Assembly (NCBI RefSeq): GCF_004354365.1
Contig: NZ_SJCY01000008.1
Span: 124,001-188,000, forward strand
Origin: Pedobacter changchengzhani
Lineage (GTDB): Bacteria > Bacteroidota > Bacteroidia > Sphingobacteriales > Sphingobacteriaceae
Direction: 5' to 3'
Length of the DNA: 64,000 nucleotides
Below are positions 63,599 to 64,000 of the stretch, one piece after another. A program made the position numbers and the translations under genes. The stretch's first letter is position 1; each line of letters begins with the position of its first letter. The notes under the pieces are model-generated. The model ran no database searches. It was given only the letters and a program-made list of their open reading frames with translations, and was not told where the DNA came from.

Positions 63599-64000
63599 AT
63601 GAACGAAGATTTCTACAAACTTCTATTAGAAAAACCCGCATACAACCAAAGTATTCCTTCAAACAAAATAATTGCAAAATGGGCGGAGGGGATTATACAT
63701 TTAATGTTTCCCGAAAACTGCACCAAAACTTTTAAAGATTTAGAAAGCATTAAGAAACAAGCTTTATCCTTACAAGAAGATTTGGTTAAAATATTGAGCT
63801 CTTGTGAAGAAGAAAATGAAAAATTTAAGGTAGTTGCCAACTTATTTTTTGATGGTTTACCAGAACTTTACCGCGTTTTAAATACCGATATACAAGCCAT
63901 TTACGATGGCGATCCTGCCGCAAATAGTGAATTTGAAGTAGTAAGAACTTATCCGGGTTTTTATGCCATCTGTTTTTATAGAATTGCCCATTTACTTTCC
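63599..64000 (+). CDS. cysE: Serine O-acetyltransferase, N-terminal part (cut by window edge)
   Basis: From ATG 63599 the frame is open for 134 codons to the window edge. The peptide runs MNEDFYKLLLEKPAYN... with FKVVANLFFDGLPELYRVL, TDIQAIYDGDPAANSEFEV and TYPGFYAICFYRIAHLL. This is the helical N-terminal domain of long serine acetyltransferases of the EpsC type. The left-handed beta-helix lies beyond the edge. It makes O-acetylserine for cysteine synthesis. A damaged copy of its head is present 1.5 kb upstream. Confidence 0.82.
   Translation, partial: MNEDFYKLLLEKPAYNQSIPSNKIIAKWAEGIIHLMFPENCTKTFKDLESIKKQALSLQEDLVKILSSCEEENEKFKVVANLFFDGLPELYRVLNTDIQAIYDGDPAANSEFEVVRTYPGFYAICFYRIAHLLS

Overview
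The window reads as an AT-rich chromosomal segment of a Bacteroidota bacterium, most likely a Sphingobacteriaceae member close to Pedobacter (inferred from protein family content and gene style; no database search was run). Signs for this are promoters of the TTTG-N19-TAnnTTTG type, start codons mostly without Shine-Dalgarno sequences, futalosine-type menaquinone genes, DUF4369/TlpA, PorV-like and DUF983 proteins, and extragenic palindromes of a kind common in this phylum. Most of it is ordinary housekeeping chromosome.

Layout. 1-4600: folB (cut by the left edge), glutaryl-CoA dehydrogenase, small envelope proteins, lysA. 4400-9600: lysC, phosphohexomutase, a DoxX-like membrane protein. 9700-15130: a copper/haem cluster (HCxGxC protein, MbnP-like lipoprotein, MbnH-like di-haem protein, an outer-membrane protein, a YHS protein, SCO, cytochrome c). 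15181-15570: RNase P RNA. 15869-24125: sigma-54-type regulator, ClC channel, RluA-type pseudouridine synthase, PhoB-like regulator, gatB-TlpA operon. 24226-25240: palindrome-rich REPIN-like arrays around a 5'-truncated outer-membrane gene. 25463-29564: alaS, MerR regulator, PorV-like protein. 29710-31832: a compact HAD / DprA-like / phosphoribosyltransferase cassette that ends where a beheaded comEC begins. 33594-41633: beta-oxidation, DPP-IV-type peptidase, Fic, mqnA/mqnE. 41749-48508: sulfur amino-acid genes with a SAM-I riboswitch, a terminator and a Cys-rich mini-ORF ahead of metY-metX-hom. 48580-49376: a decayed Panacea/RelE-like toxin-antitoxin pair. 49569-57930: efflux pump, methionine transaminase with omega-amidase, ddl, PASTA protein, mltG, thioesterase, BrkB. 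58025-58114: tRNA-Ser(UGA). 58183-61827: a very large type IIG restriction-modification enzyme with a HUH/Y1 transposase-like domain nested inside its methyltransferase core. 62325-63221: ohr-ohrR, flanked by a dead copy of the cysE 5' end and by the real cysE, which runs off the right edge.

The genes fit together as aspartate-family metabolism (lysC, lysA, hom, metX, metY), methionine salvage (aminotransferase plus omega-amidase), serine acetylation feeding cysteine, futalosine-route menaquinone, peptidoglycan synthesis and periplasmic copper/cytochrome handling. The most unusual items are the nested HUH-endonuclease/type IIG fusion with its in-frame palindromic duplication, the HAD/DprA/PRTase cassette in place of the head of comEC, the REPIN-like arrays, the Cys-rich leader behind the SAM riboswitch, and three decaying loci (truncated outer-membrane gene, toxin-antitoxin pair, cysE duplicate).
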